Assembly (NCBI GenBank): GCA_002238825.1
Contig: MPNC01000001.1
Location: 558,001-622,000, forward strand
Direction: 5' to 3'
Source of the DNA: SAR202 cluster bacterium bin87
GTDB taxonomy: Bacteria; Chloroflexota; Dehalococcoidia; Lucifugimonadales; UBA3495
Length of the DNA: 64,000 nucleotides
The position numbers and the translations under genes are program-made. The notes below the pieces were generated by a model. It saw nothing but the letters and a program-made list of their open reading frames with translations, made no database searches and was not told the origin of the DNA. Below, piece by piece: positions 51,802-61,126 of this stretch. The stretch's first letter is position 1. Every line of letters starts with the position of its first letter.

Positions 51802-53928
51802 TCACCCGCCGATAACCAGCCCTTCTCCCCGCAGCTCTTCGATGAGCTCGTCCGCAGTTGATTTGCGGACTTTGAACCGCCGCTCCAGCATCGCCGACGT
51901 CAGCCTCGGGTTGCGCAGCGCCAGGTCCCGAGCCTGGTCCAGCACGTTGCCCTGGTAGATGTCGTCGATGTTTTCCGGGTCAGGTTCATCCCCGCCCTCG
52001 TCTTCCTCGCTCAGGTCAATCGGCGGCAGCGGTGGCCCCTGCTGGTTGCGCCAGAATTCGACGAGGCGATCCATTTCATCGTCGTACACCAGCGTTCCCT
52101 GGCCTCGACGCGCTTTCGGGTGATCGTTGTTCAGCAGCAGCAAATCGCCTTTGCCCATCAGCGCTTCCGCACCGCCTCCGTCCAGGATCACCCGCGAGTC
52201 GACCTGCGACGCTACTGCAAACGCGACCCTCGCCGGCACGTTGGCCTTCAGCAGTCCGGTGACCACTTTGACCGACGGTCGCTGCGTGGCCAGCACCATA
52301 TGGATGCCCGCCGCCCGTCCCAACTGCGCCAGCCTGACCAGTTGCTGCTCGACTTCCAGGCCGCCCGTCATCATCAGGTCGGCCAGTTCGTCCACGATCA
52401 GCACCAGGAAAGACATCGGCTCGTTCGCCTTGGAGTTGTACCCGGCAATGTTGCGCACGCCCATCTCTTCCATGAGCTTGTATCGCCGTGACATCTCGGT
52501 GATCAGTCCCCGCAGCGCCGGCTGCACCTCGTCCGGCTCCACGATCACTGGCATCACCAGGTGCGGTATACCGTTGAACGGTGTCAGCTCCACCCGTTTC
52601 GGGTCGACCATGATCATCCGCAGTTCGTCCGGCGGTCGCGTCATCAGCAGCGACGCCACCAGCGAGTTGATGCACACGCTCTTGCCGGATCCTGTGGCGC
52701 CCGCGATCAGCAGGTGCGGCATCGCCGCCAGGTCCAACGCCAGCGATTGGCCGCCGGCGTCTTCGCCCAGCGCAAATGCCAGCCCGCCCTTGTCCACAAT
52801 CTTCGTGAACTCCGGCCCCTCAACGATCGAGCGCATCAGCACCTTTCCGGGCGATGGGTTTGGCACTTCGAGCCCGACCAGACCTTCACCCGGTTCCGGT
52901 GTTTCAATGATCCGGATGTACGGGCTCTTCAGCGCCAGTGCCAGGTCCTTCTGCCGCTTGGCGATATCGCCGACGCGAACACGACTGGGCCGCTGCTTGG
53001 ACGTGTCACCATCCTTGGTGGCCTTCACCGGCATGTATCCCGGAACCAGCCCGAATTTGATCACGCGTGGGCCAGCCTTCACGTCCTCCACATCTACGTA
53101 CACCCCGTGTTCCGCCAATGCGTCCTTGATCTCTTCGGTCATGTCCGCTATGGCGGCCTGGTTGATCTGATTCGGTTCGGGCGGCGCCAGCGTCTCCACC
53201 GGCGGCAGCTGCCATCCGCCGGACCGGGACATGCTCACCTTCTGCGGAGCTGCCGACGGCTCCGGCGGCTCGGGTTCGTTCGGTTCCCTGGCCGCCGCCG
53301 GCTGGAACACCGGTTTCGGGGTCGCCGGCGCTTTCACGGGGCGCATTCCCACCAACCGCCGCGTCCCCCTGGCGACCGCCACCGACGCCATCGCGAGCCC
53401 GATTGCAGTGTATTTGGCGCCGATGGCCGCGAAAACCAGCCCGGTCCACGCAACCATCCCCAGGAGCCGGCCGGCAGTCCAGTACCCTTTCGCCGCCTTT
53501 GGAATGAGCAACAGGCTGATCAGTACCAGCCCGGCGAGCAAATGGATCGTCCACAACCAGAGGCGACCGCCCGTAACGGCGTACCCCCATCGTCCCGCCA
53601 TTCCGTAGGCGTAGGACGCTCCGCTCTCTCCTTGCCAGAGAGTCAGGCCTCCCACGGCAATCGCACCGACTATCGCCAGCGCGGACCACCATCGCCATCC
53701 GCGTACCAACGCGGTGGGGCGGTAAATCATGGCAAGCAATACCGCCAACCCGAATCCCGCCGCCACTGCCCAACCAACCCCCAACGACGCCATCAACCAT
53801 TCGTGGAACTCGGGTATCAACAGGTAAACCAGTGCAAACAGCATGCTCCCCACCAGGAGGAGGCCCACGGTTATACCTGTCTTGAACCAATTGAAGCCGC
53901 CGGTGTAGGCAGCGGTGGCCGTCGACAT
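51802..53928 (-). CDS. ftsK: DNA translocase FtsK/SpoIIIE
   Basis: A 708-residue septal DNA pump. About five membrane helices occupy residues 15-170, followed by a polar linker, the alpha/beta motor (Walker A GATGSGKSVCINSL, Walker B FLVLIVDELADLMMTGG, ATQRPSVKVVTGLLKANVPA) and the C-terminal gamma winged helix (LTSAMLERRFKVRKSTADEL). The gamma domain normally reads KOPS-like sites. I chose ATG 53928, with AGGAG about 9 bases upstream; in-frame codons up to 54045 overlap the rnj stop. It is last in the minus-strand cluster led by yceD. Confidence 0.94.
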   Translation of the reverse strand: MSTATAAYTGGFNWFKTGITVGLLLVGSMLFALVYLLIPEFHEWLMASLGVGWAVAAGFGLAVLLAMIYRPTALVRGWRWWSALAIVGAIAVGGLTLWQGESGASYAYGMAGRWGYAVTGGRLWLWTIHLLAGLVLISLLLIPKAAKGYWTAGRLLGMVAWTGLVFAAIGAKYTAIGLAMASVAVARGTRRLVGMRPVKAPATPKPVFQPAAAREPNEPEPPEPSAAPQKVSMSRSGGWQLPPVETLAPPEPNQINQAAIADMTEEIKDALAEHGVYVDVEDVKAGPRVIKFGLVPGYMPVKATKDGDTSKQRPSRVRVGDIAKRQKDLALALKSPYIRIIETPEPGEGLVGLEVPNPSPGKVLMRSIVEGPEFTKIVDKGGLAFALGEDAGGQSLALDLAAMPHLLIAGATGSGKSVCINSLVASLLMTRPPDELRMIMVDPKRVELTPFNGIPHLVMPVIVEPDEVQPALRGLITEMSRRYKLMEEMGVRNIAGYNSKANEPMSFLVLIVDELADLMMTGGLEVEQQLVRLAQLGRAAGIHMVLATQRPSVKVVTGLLKANVPARVAFAVASQVDSRVILDGGGAEALMGKGDLLLLNNDHPKARRGQGTLVYDDEMDRLVEFWRNQQGPPLPPIDLSEEDEGGDEPDPENIDDIYQGNVLDQARDLALRNPRLTSAMLERRFKVRKSTADELIEELRGEGLVIGG

Positions 53929-54041
53929 TTGCTCGACTCCTAAACTGGCACAGGGTCCACCGCTCACCGACAAACAAGAACGCCGCCCCTGGCAGGCGCG
54001 GCGGAACATTTGTAACGTTGTATCGACTTGCCGGCGGCCCG

Positions 54042-55724
54042 TCAAGTATCCAGGATTACCGGGATTATCATAGGCCGTTTGTTCAGGTCGTTGCGTAGGA
54101 ACTGTCTGGCAACTTTTCTAATATTTGCGCGAGCTTTGTCCGGGTCGCCGGCCGGAAGATCGCCGGATACTCCCATCTCCACGGCTTCCGCCAGGCGCTT
54201 GAAGACATCCTTGGCGTCTGCCGGATCCAGGAAGCCGCTTCCCGCCACCTGGATGGGACCACTCAGCTCGCCATCCGGATCGAGCCCCGCGCAGACCACC
54301 ACCACGCCGTCTCGAGCCAGGGAACGCCGCTCCCGCAGCACCACGCTGTCCGTATCCATCACCGTGAGACCGTCCAGGTAGATGGGTCCCGCGGGTATTG
54401 AACCGGTGATCTGGGCCCCGGTATCGTCGATCTCTAGGATTTCGCCGTCCTCCAGCACGAATATGCCGTCGGGCGCTACTCCCAACTCCCATGCCAACTG
54501 CGCGTGCGCTCGCAGGTGTCGATATTCTCCGTGCACCGGTACGAAGTAGCGCGGCCGGGTCAGGTTGAGCATGAGCTTCAGCTCCTCCTGGCTGGCATGC
54601 CCGTGAACGTGCACCGGCGCGATGCGGTCGTAGAGCACGCGCGCTCCCTGCCGCAGTAGGTTGTCGATGGTCTGGCTCACCGCCCGTTCGTTGCCTGGAA
54701 TGGGCGTGGCCGAGATCACCACGGTGTCGCCCTCCATCAGCTCGACGTCCCGGCTGTCCCCGTTGGCGATGCGCACCAGCGCCGATGTGGGCTCGCCCTG
54801 GCTTCCCGTGGTCATCAGAACGACGCTCTCCGGCGGCAATCCGGCCACGTCACGGACCGGAATGATGGTGCCCGGCAGCGCATCCAGGTAACCCATTTCC
54901 GTGGCCATTTGCACGTTGGAAACCATGCTCCTGCCCACGAAGGCCACATGGCGATCGTGGTTCTCTGCAGCGGTGATGACCTGCTGTATCCGGCTGATCA
55001 GCGACGCGAACGTCGCGATTATCACACGGCCCGGCGCGTCGCCTACTGCCCGGTCCAGAGCGTCACTCATGATTTGCTCGGACGGCGTATATCCGGGCAA
55101 CTCCGCGTACGTCGAGTCGGAGAACAACAGGAGCACGCCGTTTTGGCCACGCTCGGCCAGGGCGGGCAGATCGATGGTGTGGCCGTCCACCGGCGTGTGG
55201 TCAATCTTGAAATCGCCCGTGTGTATCACGCTTCCCCACGGGGTCTCGATGTAAATCCCCATGGCGTCCGGGATGCTGTGGCACACTCGAAACCAGGTGG
55301 CGCGGAAATTGTCACCGAAATCGACCGGTTGCTCCGGGTCCACGGCATGCACCACGGCGTCGCGCGTCCTGCGTCTCTCGTTCAGCTTGACCGTGATCAG
55401 CCCGTGCGCCAGCCGGGGCGCGTACACCGGAACATCAAGGTCCGGCAAAACGTGCGGCAGGGCTCCAATGTGGTCCTCGTGCCCATGGGTGATCAGAATG
55501 CCGCGTACCCGGTGCGACTGTGCCACCAGGTATGAGATATCCGGGATGATCAGATCGACGCCGGGCATATCCTCGGTCGGAAATTGAATCCCGCAATCAA
55601 CGATGATGATGTCATCCCCACATTCCAACACCATCATGTTTTTACCGATCTCGCCCAACCCGCCCAGGGGCAGGATGCGCAGCGGCTGGTCAGGGAGCGG
55701 GGGGGATACAGGCAACTCGGTCAC
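54042..55724 (-). CDS. rnj: Ribonuclease J
   Basis: A 560-residue metallo-beta-lactamase/beta-CASP ribonuclease with 5'-3' exo- and endonuclease activity. Landmarks: PLGGLGEIGKNMMVLECGDD, the metal motif ILITHGHEDHIGALPHVLPD, HTGDFKIDHTPVDG, TTGSQGEPTSALVRIANGDS and PVHVHGHASQEELKLMLNLT, all standard for RNase J. The C-terminal domain (about residues 450-560) is present. The GTG start lies 11 bases after the udg stop, so the genes are likely co-transcribed. RNase J marks an mRNA-decay system typical of Gram-positives and several other phyla. Confidence 0.95.
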   Translation of the reverse strand: MTELPVSPPLPDQPLRILPLGGLGEIGKNMMVLECGDDIIIVDCGIQFPTEDMPGVDLIIPDISYLVAQSHRVRGILITHGHEDHIGALPHVLPDLDVPVYAPRLAHGLITVKLNERRRTRDAVVHAVDPEQPVDFGDNFRATWFRVCHSIPDAMGIYIETPWGSVIHTGDFKIDHTPVDGHTIDLPALAERGQNGVLLLFSDSTYAELPGYTPSEQIMSDALDRAVGDAPGRVIIATFASLISRIQQVITAAENHDRHVAFVGRSMVSNVQMATEMGYLDALPGTIIPVRDVAGLPPESVVLMTTGSQGEPTSALVRIANGDSRDVELMEGDTVVISATPIPGNERAVSQTIDNLLRQGARVLYDRIAPVHVHGHASQEELKLMLNLTRPRYFVPVHGEYRHLRAHAQLAWELGVAPDGIFVLEDGEILEIDDTGAQITGSIPAGPIYLDGLTVMDTDSVVLRERRSLARDGVVVVCAGLDPDGELSGPIQVAGSGFLDPADAKDVFKRLAEAVEMGVSGDLPAGDPDKARANIRKVARQFLRNDLNKRPMIIPVILDT

Positions 55725-55735
55725 GTGGGTCCGGA

Positions 55736-56491
55736 TCAGAACAGCCGTTGCTGCCCCGGCGGTGGATCGTTCGGTCTTTCAGTCTCGTCGATGGTCGGAG
55801 GTTCAGGCAGCGGCGCGGCATCCTCCTGCTCCGATGGAGCGAGCACATCCCAAAGGGACCTTGTCTGGTCAGATGGCGCGGGCTGGAAGGAGGCGGCGGC
55901 CTCTCGGATTTGAGCATTTTCGGATGCCGGTTCTGACTGGATGCGCAGTACGTCCATCAGGCCCGGAATCTTAGCAAAATCCTCTTCGATGGCGGCCCTC
56001 ATTTCCTGGCGGCGCAGCCCGGCGGCCGGGTGCATGATTGGAAAGATGTGACGCCCGTCGATTCGCCGCAAACGCCCTCTCACCTTGCTGATGCTTTGCC
56101 CGGGGATGAATCGGGCTGTGGAAAATCGGCCCAGCGTGACTATCAGTAACGGGTCTAGCAATTCTATCTGTCGGTCAAGATATTTGCTGCAGGCGGCGAT
56201 TTCGTTCGGAACGGGATCGCGGTTGTCCGGCGGCCGACATTTGACCATGTTGGCTATATACACCTGGTCTCGCGTCATGCCGATTGATTGGAGCAAGTCC
56301 TCGAGGAGATTGCCCGCTGGGCCCACGAACGGGCGGCCTTGCCGATCCTCATGGAATCCCGGACCCTCGCCGATGAAGAGCAACTCCGCTCCATCAGGAC
56401 CTTCCCCTGGCACAGCGTTGGTTCTGCCGACATGCAGTTGGCAGTCCGTACACGCGTTGACGACACGAGCTACCTCGGCGAGCGTGTCCAT
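55736..56491 (-). CDS. udg: Uracil-DNA glycosylase, family 4
   Basis: A 251-residue family 4 (iron-sulfur) uracil-DNA glycosylase that starts base-excision repair of deaminated cytosine. GEGPGFHEDRQGRPFVGPAG is motif A. Cysteines 14, 17, 85 and 101 (CTDC, MVKCRPP, AACSKYL) match the four cluster ligands. MHPAAGLRR gives the C-terminal catalytic motif. A polar extension of about 60 residues follows the enzyme core, which is longer than usual. acpP lies 49 bases upstream on the same strand; rnj follows after 11 bases. Confidence 0.93.
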   Translation of the reverse strand: MDTLAEVARVVNACTDCQLHVGRTNAVPGEGPDGAELLFIGEGPGFHEDRQGRPFVGPAGNLLEDLLQSIGMTRDQVYIANMVKCRPPDNRDPVPNEIAACSKYLDRQIELLDPLLIVTLGRFSTARFIPGQSISKVRGRLRRIDGRHIFPIMHPAAGLRRQEMRAAIEEDFAKIPGLMDVLRIQSEPASENAQIREAAASFQPAPSDQTRSLWDVLAPSEQEDAAPLPEPPTIDETERPNDPPPGQQRLF

Positions 56492-56540
56492 TGCTCAAAT
56501 TACCCATGTCCAACGTTGTTCCGTCCGGCAAGGCGTCGGC

Positions 56541-56801
56541 CTATTCGTCCGTCACGCCCTTGTCTTTCAGGTAATTCACCGCGTCGGCGATGGTATGGAT
56601 CTCGCCGGCGTCTTCATCAGGGATCTCGATGGTGTTTTCGCTGGAACTGAATTCCTCCTCAAAAGCCATGATCAGTTCGACCAGATCCAGGGAATCAGCT
56701 CCCAGGTCGTCCTGGAAGGACGAGCCTTCATTGACATCGCCGGCATCTACGCCGAGCTTGTCAACTACAATATCGGTAATCCGTTCGAGCACGGTACTCA
56801 C
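56541..56801 (-). CDS. acpP: Acyl carrier protein
   Basis: An 86-residue acidic helical carrier for fatty-acid intermediates. The phosphopantetheine serine is Ser37 in [15 protein letters not shown] chose GTG 56801 ([16 protein letters not shown]), with GGAG 8 bases upstream plus a short spacer; an ATG at 56843 adds a tail unlike ACPs. The C-terminus extends slightly beyond the usual 76-80 residues. It sits with nusB and fabD on the same strand, but fabG, fabH and fabF are absent from the window. Confidence 0.95.
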   Translation of the reverse strand: MSTVLERITDIVVDKLGVDAGDVNEGSSFQDDLGADSLDLVELIMAFEEEFSSSENTIEIPDEDAGEIHTIADAVNYLKDKGVTDE

Positions 56802-56870
56802 AGGTTCATCTCCGTGAAAATAGTCGTGGGTACAGCCACGCAATTGGGTCTGAGGCGTGCGGAGTCTAAA

Positions 56871-57335
56871 CTAATTTACCGCACTGTCAACGGGCGTCTG
56901 CAAATCATGGGCAACCGAGCCCAAAACGCCGTTGACGAAACGAGCGCTGCTTTCGCTGCCAAACATGGATGCAAGTTCGACAGCTTCATTGATGACAACG
57001 TTCCTCGGAATGTGATCGCGATTGAACAGTTCATAGATTGCCACACGCAATATGTTGCGGTCAACGATGGACAATAAATGAACCGGTAGAGCCGGGGCAT
57101 AACGGCCGATGATTTCATCGACGCTCGGACCTTCACCAATGATACCAGCGACCATGGATTCCGCGGCCTTTCGAGTGCTGATAGTGGCCGGGTTCTGAGC
57201 GCACAACCATTCGATAGTACCGGACGCAGAGTCAGGTCGAACGTCGCCCGAGTAGAGAGACAGCAGCGCTAACACCCGAGCCTGCCTGCCGACTGGACCC
57301 TGTCGGACGCCTGGAGTGAAAGGACTATCGGTCAT
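56871..57335 (-). CDS. nusB: Transcription antitermination factor NusB
   Basis: A 154-residue all-helical protein that with NusE binds boxA RNA in rRNA operons. It shows RQARVLALLSLYSGDV near the start and IVDRNILRVAIYELFNRDHI followed by RNVVINEAVELASMFGSESS and ARFVNGVLGSVA, the classic NusB C-terminal pattern. It lies between fabD (66 bases upstream) and acpP (69 bases downstream) on the same strand, which is an unusual interruption of fatty-acid genes. Confidence 0.93.
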   Translation of the reverse strand: MTDSPFTPGVRQGPVGRQARVLALLSLYSGDVRPDSASGTIEWLCAQNPATISTRKAAESMVAGIIGEGPSVDEIIGRYAPALPVHLLSIVDRNILRVAIYELFNRDHIPRNVVINEAVELASMFGSESSARFVNGVLGSVAHDLQTPVDSAVN

Positions 57336-57400
57336 AACCTTTCACAGCCGTAACGAAAGGCGTTACGGCTGTCTCCGGCAACACGTAAGGTATTGGGAAG

Positions 57401-58351
57401 TTAGGGCGCGTCCGAGCCCGTTTTGCGGATCGAGTCGGGGTCCGATAGCGTCAATGCTTCGACGTCCGGGTCGATGCGACGGACGAGGCTGGACAATACC
57501 CGGGCTGGCCCGAACTCGACGAACCGGTTGACACCGGCGTCCACCATGAAACGCACCGAGTGCTTCCACATGACGCAGTGGCAAAGGCCGGTCAACAACT
57601 CATGGCGGGCCTGCTCCGAATTGATAATCGCCGTTCCCGTGGAATTCGCGATCACTGGGAACTGCGGATCGTTCAACCGAACGTGGTCGATGGCGTCAGT
57701 AAGCCCTTCCTGAGCTTCCGCCATCAGGCGCGAATGGAAGGCGCCGCTGACCGCCAGGGGAACGACCTTTTTGGCTCCACGGGCTGATGCCAGATCCATG
57801 GCCCTCGCGAGGGCCATCTTGTCGCCGCTCACCACTATCTGATCGTCGGAGTTGATATTGGCCATTTCGACGCCAGCATCCAGGGCTACCTGCGCGACGT
57901 CATACTCATCAAGACCGATGATCGCGGCCATCGATCCTGGGTGGGATTCGGACGCCTCATGCATCAGTCGTCCGCGCTCCCGTACCAGGCGGATGCCGTC
58001 ACGGAAATCCATGACGCCACCAACTACCATTGAAGTGTACTCGCCGAGGCTGTGGCCGGCGACTGCGGCAGGATCCGGGGCATGCGGGCCCAGGTACTCT
58101 TGCCACGCCCGCCAGATGGCGATGCACACGGTCATTATGGCCGGCTGCGCGTGGGCGGTGTCTTGCAGGTCTTCTGCGGGACCTTCAAACATCAGATTTG
58201 AAAGGTGTATGCCGAGGCTGTCATCAGCCTCGCTGAAAACTTCGCGTGCGGCAGGTGAGAGTTCGTACAACGAACGCCCCATGCCTACTTTTTGTGTGCC
58301 CTGACCGGGAAAGATGTATGAGTACACCGGAGTTCGGGCGATGTCTGCCAT
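57401..58351 (-). CDS. fabD: Malonyl-CoA:ACP transacylase
   Basis: A 316-residue enzyme that loads malonyl groups onto ACP. FPGQGTQKVGMGRSLYE is the oxyanion-loop start; the nucleophile is Ser101 in GHSLGEYTSMVV; GAFHSRLMAEA holds the catalytic His. ATG 58351 is preceded by ATTTGGAGAGCGGTC, giving a GGAG site. It lies 75 bases downstream of rpmF in a yceD-rpmF-fabD order; plsX and fabH, which commonly intervene, are missing here. Confidence 0.94.
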   Translation of the reverse strand: MADIARTPVYSYIFPGQGTQKVGMGRSLYELSPAAREVFSEADDSLGIHLSNLMFEGPAEDLQDTAHAQPAIMTVCIAIWRAWQEYLGPHAPDPAAVAGHSLGEYTSMVVGGVMDFRDGIRLVRERGRLMHEASESHPGSMAAIIGLDEYDVAQVALDAGVEMANINSDDQIVVSGDKMALARAMDLASARGAKKVVPLAVSGAFHSRLMAEAQEGLTDAIDHVRLNDPQFPVIANSTGTAIINSEQARHELLTGLCHCVMWKHSVRFMVDAGVNRFVEFGPARVLSSLVRRIDPDVEALTLSDPDSIRKTGSDAP

Positions 58352-58426
58352 GATGACCGCTCTCCAAATTAGCGATGCAAAATCGCGGCCCAGTTATCTC
58401 GTAATTATCGCAGGTTTTGCCTTTGT

Positions 58427-58606
58427 TCAGCCTCCAACTTGCCGCCCTCTATAAAATCCACAACTGGGGCAGGCCGCATGCGGGCGTTTGGCAGCCCCGC
58501 ACCTCGTGCAGCGCGCCGGATGCATGGTCCTCAGGCGGTATGCCGGTGAGGATAGTCGTCGTCCTTTGCGTGCTCTCGTCAGTTTCTTGTTCGGTAGTGC
58601 TCCCAT
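58427..58606 (-). CDS. rpmF: 50S ribosomal protein L32
   Basis: A 59-residue ribosomal protein. The start reads MGALPNKKLTRARKGRR, and a zinc ribbon is given by CTRCGAAKRPHAACPSCGFY (Cys33/36 and Cys46/49), so this is the zinc-binding (C+) paralog. The C-terminus ends RGRQVGG. The gene lies 77 bases downstream of yceD, the conserved partner. Being short, it is easily missed by length cut-offs. Confidence 0.93.
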   Translation of the reverse strand: MGALPNKKLTRARKGRRLSSPAYRLRTMHPARCTRCGAAKRPHAACPSCGFYRGRQVGG

Positions 58607-58683
58607 TTTTCATATCCATTTTTGACGCCGAAGTCGCGTGGAAGGTGGCTTGCTGGCACCAATACGCGCTTCGGATGTGAAGT

Positions 58684-59205
58684 TCAGGTTTGTTGCTTGT
58701 CCATTAGAGATCGCAACGCTGCCCACCTGGGGTCGATGTCACGATTATAACAGTCGCACGATCCCTGGTTGCGGTCGCGACCGCAACGGTCGCAGATGCC
58801 GACACACTCGGGCTTGCAGAGCGATTTCAGCGGCAGAGTGGCCAGCGTGGCTTGGCGGGTGGCTTCCGCCAGATCCAGGTTGTGGTCCCAGCCGATGAAC
58901 AAAACCTCCCAATCGTCGGGAAGTATGACCCTGGCTCCCGTATTGACGTCGATCTCTGGGAAGTACTCTTCGTCCAGTTCAATTGGCAGCGTACGCGAAA
59001 ACCCGTCCAGGCATCGTGAACATTGTTGCGGCACACGAACGGTCAACTGAGCCTGTACCCAGATTCCCTGGTGCGTCCGGACCATATCTACGCAGCCCTG
59101 CACGTGCTCCATGGGATGGTCGGCGTCGCTGATATCCTCCTCAATTTCGAAAGTGCGATGTGAACCGATTGCTTCTTTCAGCAATTGCGAGACGTTGTAT
59201 TTCAT
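58684..59205 (-). CDS. YceD/DUF177 family protein
   Basis: A 173-residue protein of the YceD (DUF177) family, usually encoded immediately before rpmF and linked to ribosomal RNA metabolism. It starts MKYNVSQLLKEAIGSHRTFE. Cysteine pairs occur in QQCSRCLDGF and LCKPECVGICDRCGRDRNQG, as in family members with zinc ligands. ATG 59205 is chosen over an in-frame codon at 59280 because the family begins here. The region upstream separates it from the B12-binding chain by 173 bases. Confidence 0.88.
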   Translation of the reverse strand: MKYNVSQLLKEAIGSHRTFEIEEDISDADHPMEHVQGCVDMVRTHQGIWVQAQLTVRVPQQCSRCLDGFSRTLPIELDEEYFPEIDVNTGARVILPDDWEVLFIGWDHNLDLAEATRQATLATLPLKSLCKPECVGICDRCGRDRNQGSCDCYNRDIDPRWAALRSLMDKQQT

Positions 59206-59378
59206 GGCTGGCAGTATGTGAATGCGCAATCGGTTCGCGAATTGACGCCAGATTATAGGTTGCGTCAACTGGCCCGACAATAGATTTGTGCACCAGCTTT
59301 GTCAATTTTATGAATTTTCAAAGCGGTGAGCTTCATTTCGCTCAGATGCGGATGAATGCAAAAATTTCGCTCGGTGCG

Positions 59379-59786
59379 TCAATCGGACGAGTGGGCATTG
59401 ATGTAATTGATGATGTCGTTTGTCGAAGTGCCCGGCCCGAAAACCGCAGATACGCCCATTGCCGACAACGCTTCACGATCTTCTTCGGGAACGATTCCGC
59501 CCAGGACCACCATCACGTCGGCCATGCCCTGTTCGCCCAACAAGCGCATGATCTCCGGCAGCAATTCCATGTGCGCTCCCGAAAGGATGCTCAACCCCAG
59601 GACCGAAACGTCCTCCTGTGCGGCCGCCTGCACGACCATCCGCGGCGTTTGACGAATGCCCGTGTAGATGACCTCCATCCCGGCATCCCGCAACGCGCGA
59701 GCGATTACCTTCGCTCCGCGGTCGTGTCCATCCAATCCGGGTTTGGCAACGAGGACTCTAATCGGGTTGGCGCGTAGGGTAGTCAT
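59379..59786 (-). CDS. mcmA2: Methylmalonyl-CoA mutase, cobalamin-binding chain
   Basis: A 135-residue B12-binding domain. It opens [20 protein letters not shown] with the D-x-H-x-x-G motif whose His ligates cobalt, then has [20 protein letters not shown] and [15 protein letters not shown], typical of mutase C-terminal domains. It complements the catalytic chain at 41732-43393, which lacks this domain. ATG 59786 was chosen; 18 in-frame codons upstream look non-coding. Its genomic separation of about 16 kb from its partner implies independent expression. Confidence 0.93.
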   Translation of the reverse strand: MTTLRANPIRVLVAKPGLDGHDRGAKVIARALRDAGMEVIYTGIRQTPRMVVQAAAQEDVSVLGLSILSGAHMELLPEIMRLLGEQGMADVMVVLGGIVPEEDREALSAMGVSAVFGPGTSTNDIINYINAHSSD

Positions 59787-60121
59787 GCATCGTTTCCCGG
59801 TGTTGAAAATGGGTCCGCTTCCGGCACCATATCCAATCAATCAGCATTGCGGACTTAGATTTTCCCGCTCAGTTTACTACAATTCCGGCTGCGCGCTCCC
59901 GGTCGTGGCGAGCGCAGCCCTGGAGATTTGCCCGGTTAGAGGCGACTGATGCCGCCTCCATCGGACGGACATCGGATGTTGGATATTGTACGTTCCGGCC
60001 ACGCATGGCATCTCGTAGTCTTGGAGGCGGTGAGTGGTTTCCTCGTTGATGGGCCGTACCCGGGCAGGTACAAATACACGTTGACAGTCCGCCGCCGCTC
60101 TTACTATCCTAGTTGCAACGC
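59787..60121. other. Intergenic region before tRNA-Arg
   Basis: It contains the tRNA promoter (60081-60110). A possible TACAAT box lies at 59878-59883 on the plus strand. I see no gene; a short plus-strand frame from 59949 has no family features. Confidence 0.45.
60081..60110 (+). promoter_or_regulatory. Promoter for tRNA-Arg
   Basis: Perfect TTGACA at 60081-60086 and TATCCT at 60105-60110 (18-base spacer), just before the tRNA at 60122. Confidence 0.5.
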
Positions 60122-60197
60122 GTCCCAGTAGCTCAGTGGATAGAGCGGCTGCCTTCTAAGCAGCTGGCCGCGGGTTCGAATCCTGCCTGGGACGCCA
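60122..60197 (+). tRNA. tRNA-Arg (TCT)
   Basis: Acceptor GTCCCAG/CTGGGAC, discriminator G, encoded CCA. Anticodon stem GCTGC/GCAGC with loop CTTCTAA gives anticodon TCT. T-arm GCGGG-TTCGAAT-CCTGC. Confidence 0.93.
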
Positions 60198-60201
60198 CTT
60201 C

Positions 60202-60231
60202 ATCCCTACTTTGAGTAGGGATTTTTCTTTT
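60202..60231 (+). terminator. Intrinsic terminator after tRNA-Arg
   Basis: ATCCCTACT-TTG-AGTAGGGAT perfect stem followed by TTTTCTTTT. Confidence 0.85.
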
Positions 60232-60363
60232 GTGCGTTTGCATACCACTATCGATTTGAGCAGAACCGCATGACCCACGCCCCAAACGCAGGGGCTTTAC
60301 GAGTGTCGTCAAATCAACAATTGGGTGGCAAATTACTGAAAAGAGAGCGTGGAAGGTGGTGGC

Positions 60364-60648
60364 ATGACGGCAGCGCACCGGCGCCACGATATGACCGATG
60401 AAGTTTGGGAGGGGTTGCGGCCCCATCTGGTCAACGGAGAGGGCAAGAGAGGCCGACCGGCCCACGACACCCGCCGCTTTATCGACGCCGTCTGCAGGAT
60501 TCTGCGCACCTGCGCTCCTTGGCGCGATCTGTGCCCGGATTACGGAGACTGGAAGACCACTCACCGCCGCCTCTGTCGCGCCAGCGACAGAGGCGAGTGG
60601 GCCAGGATGCTGGAGGCGGTGATGGATCACCCTGATTTGAGTGGCTGA
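60364..60648 (+). CDS. IS5-family transposase, first frame (orfA)
   Basis: 94 residues, intact: DEVWEGLRPHLVNGEGKRGR, AHDTRRFIDAVCRILRTCAP and WRDLCPDYGDWKTTHRRLCR are the typical N-terminal DUF4096-like half of IS427-group transposases. Its stop overlaps the second frame (ATGA), the normal frameshifting site. Since the second frame is broken the protein is not expected to transpose DNA. Confidence 0.75.
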   Translation: MTAAHRRHDMTDEVWEGLRPHLVNGEGKRGRPAHDTRRFIDAVCRILRTCAPWRDLCPDYGDWKTTHRRLCRASDRGEWARMLEAVMDHPDLSG

Positions 60649-61126
60649 TGATTGATTCGAGCTAGATCAAGGCCCATCCCCATAGCGCTGGGGCTCGGGG
60701 CGGAAATCAGTCCGTTGCCCGCACCAAACGGGGCTGAACAGCAAGCTGCACCTGGCAGTGGACTCCCACGGGATGCCGGTAAGGCTAGCCGTTACCGAGG
60801 GCACGGTTGCCGACGCCTCCCAGGCATTGCCTCTGATCCAAGGGATAAAGGACCAGTGCCTGCTGGCGGACAAATCCTACGACACCAATGAAATCATCGC
60901 CGCCACCACGAAGTTGGGAATGAAGCCGGTGCTACCGCCCGTAAGCAACGGGAAGGAAAAGCGGAAGTATGACCGGGCGCTGTACCAATTGAGGCACTCG
61001 GTGGAGAACGGTTTCTTGGAGTCTAAGCAGTGGCGCGTGATAGCGACCCGTTAGGCCAAAAGGACAGCGTCATACCCGGCTGCCTGCCAACTCCGGGCAG
61101 TGATGATCTGGAGTAAGCTGGATTGA
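60648..61126 (+). pseudogene. IS5-family transposase, second frame (orfB), inactivated
   Basis: The DDE half. A TAG interrupts at 60663-60665 (after MIDSS). One base is missing from a G-run near 60730-60734, so the frame changes before LNSKLHLAVDSHGMPVRLAV. TAG at 61052-61054 replaces a tyrosine codon in ATRYAK, after which the frame continues to TGA 61124-61126 (LRAVMIWSKLD). The segment TEGTVADASQALPLIQGIKD with LLADKSYDTNEI carries a DDE Asp. Substitutions in VENGFLESKQWRVIATR also deviate from the usual F and G. Confidence 0.8.

Noticed and set aside
59949-60131. Plus-strand frame of 60 codons running into tRNA-Arg
   Set aside because: It overlaps the tRNA and its promoter and has no protein features.
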